Shown piece after piece: positions 6,119-6,310 of a stretch of 6,310 bases of DNA. The notes below the pieces were generated by a model. It worked only from the letters and a program-made list of their open reading frames with translations. It had not been told where the DNA came from and ran no database searches. This DNA comes from an uncultured Eubacteriales bacterium (lineage in GTDB: Bacteria > Bacillota > Clostridia > Oscillospirales > Acutalibacteraceae). Positions within the stretch are counted from its first letter, which is position 1. Every line of letters starts with the position of its first letter. Location: positions 1 through 6,310 of the forward strand of contig ONWY01000088.1 of assembly GCA_900321665.1 (NCBI GenBank), given 5' to 3'. A program made the position numbers and the translations under genes.

Positions 6119-6132
6119 CGCTATAATTGCAG

Positions 6133-6173
6133 AAAAAACTGTCAACTGGCGTCAGCCAAGTTGACAGTTTTTT
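6133..6173. terminator. Bidirectional intrinsic terminator hairpin
   Basis: Left arm 6133-6147 (A6 then CTGTCAACT) pairs with 6159-6173 over 15 bp. After a one-base bulge (6158) the stem continues as GGC/GCC (6148-6150 with 6155-6157) around a GTCA loop. The A6 and T6 ends give a T-run on both strands. It acts as a second stop for tmcAL and could serve a convergent gene beyond the right edge. It directly abuts the sequence leading to the edge inverted repeat. Confidence 0.85.
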
Positions 6174-6231
6174 ACTTTATTCTAACAAAAAATAGACTGA
6201 TTTTGAGTGCTTTGCAGTTTTTGCTAAGTTG

Positions 6232-6310
6232 TTTTATTCGGATAAGTGAGAAAAAATTTCTTGCATACTTGCCGTATTCAAGGGATTTTTTGTCGCTTAG
6301 GCGGATGAAA
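6232..6310. repeat. Long imperfect inverted repeat running off the right edge
   Basis: Centred at 6271 with a 5-base loop (6269-6273), positions 6232-6268 pair without gaps with 6274-6310. Of 37 pairs, 28 are Watson-Crick, 5 are G-U type and 4 are mismatches (at 6241, 6242, 6250 and 6264). Pairing has not ended at the window edge, so the full element is longer. The AT-rich stretch 6174-6231 between the terminator and this repeat holds no gene that I can support and may be the rest of the left arm. The form suggests a palindromic intergenic repeat or a MITE-like element. No coding sequence is supported here. Confidence 0.7.

Noticed and set aside
6122..6127. TATAAT on the plus strand as a promoter -10
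   Set aside because: No -35 match about 17 bases upstream. It lies between two terminators with no gene following.
6172..6309. Open minus-strand frame of 45 codons plus stop entering from the right edge
   Set aside because: It has no ATG, GTG or TTG, no recognisable motif, an AT-driven composition, and it lies entirely over the palindrome and its AT-rich flank. A partial gene end cannot be excluded, but the inverted repeat explains the sequence better.
6305..6310. ATG at the right edge as the start of a plus-strand gene
   Set aside because: No Shine-Dalgarno sequence at a suitable distance, and the bases are part of the inverted repeat arm.

Overview
This window looks like core chromosome from an anaerobic, fermentative Firmicute of class Clostridia, probably near Oscillospiraceae/Ruminococcaceae. 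That placement is an inference. It rests on acetate kinase, the bacterial tRNA(Met) cytidine acetate ligase TmcAL, a flavoprotein-cmk gene pair that I know from clostridial genomes, strong GGAGG-type ribosome binding sites, and AT-rich intergenic DNA with sigma-A-like promoters. No phage, transposase, CRISPR or defence gene is visible.

Layout. Five genes lie on the minus strand and one on the plus strand. Read in minus-strand order from about 4734 down to 1, they are acetate kinase (ackA), a HAD-family phosphatase, an RpiR/MurR-type regulator, an HI0933-family flavoprotein, and cytidylate kinase (cmk, cut by the left edge). tmcAL (4851-6053) diverges from ackA. Three transcription units can be read from promoters and terminators: (1) ackA, with its own promoter and a terminator that sits directly against the HAD start codon, so the HAD gene probably depends on readthrough or an unseen promoter; (2) rpiR-flavoprotein-cmk, with a clear promoter, an 8-base overlap between the first two genes and a 41-base gap before cmk; (3) tmcAL, ending in tandem hairpins.

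How the genes fit together. AckA interconverts acetate and acetyl-phosphate. TmcAL activates acetate with ATP to acetylate the wobble cytidine of elongator tRNA(Met). The two genes share a 116-base divergent promoter region whose predicted -10 elements lie on the same self-complementary decamer, so their expression may be linked. The rpiR unit joins a sugar-phosphate-type regulator of unknown ligand to a flavoprotein and a nucleotide-metabolism enzyme. The gene order looks conserved rather than obviously functional.

The least ordinary part is the right end. After the tmcAL terminators, positions 6232-6310 form a gap-free imperfect inverted repeat (37 paired positions, 4 mismatches) that runs off the window edge. 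It looks like the left part of a larger palindromic intergenic element. Otherwise the window is ordinary housekeeping DNA, and I find no convincing new multi-gene system.
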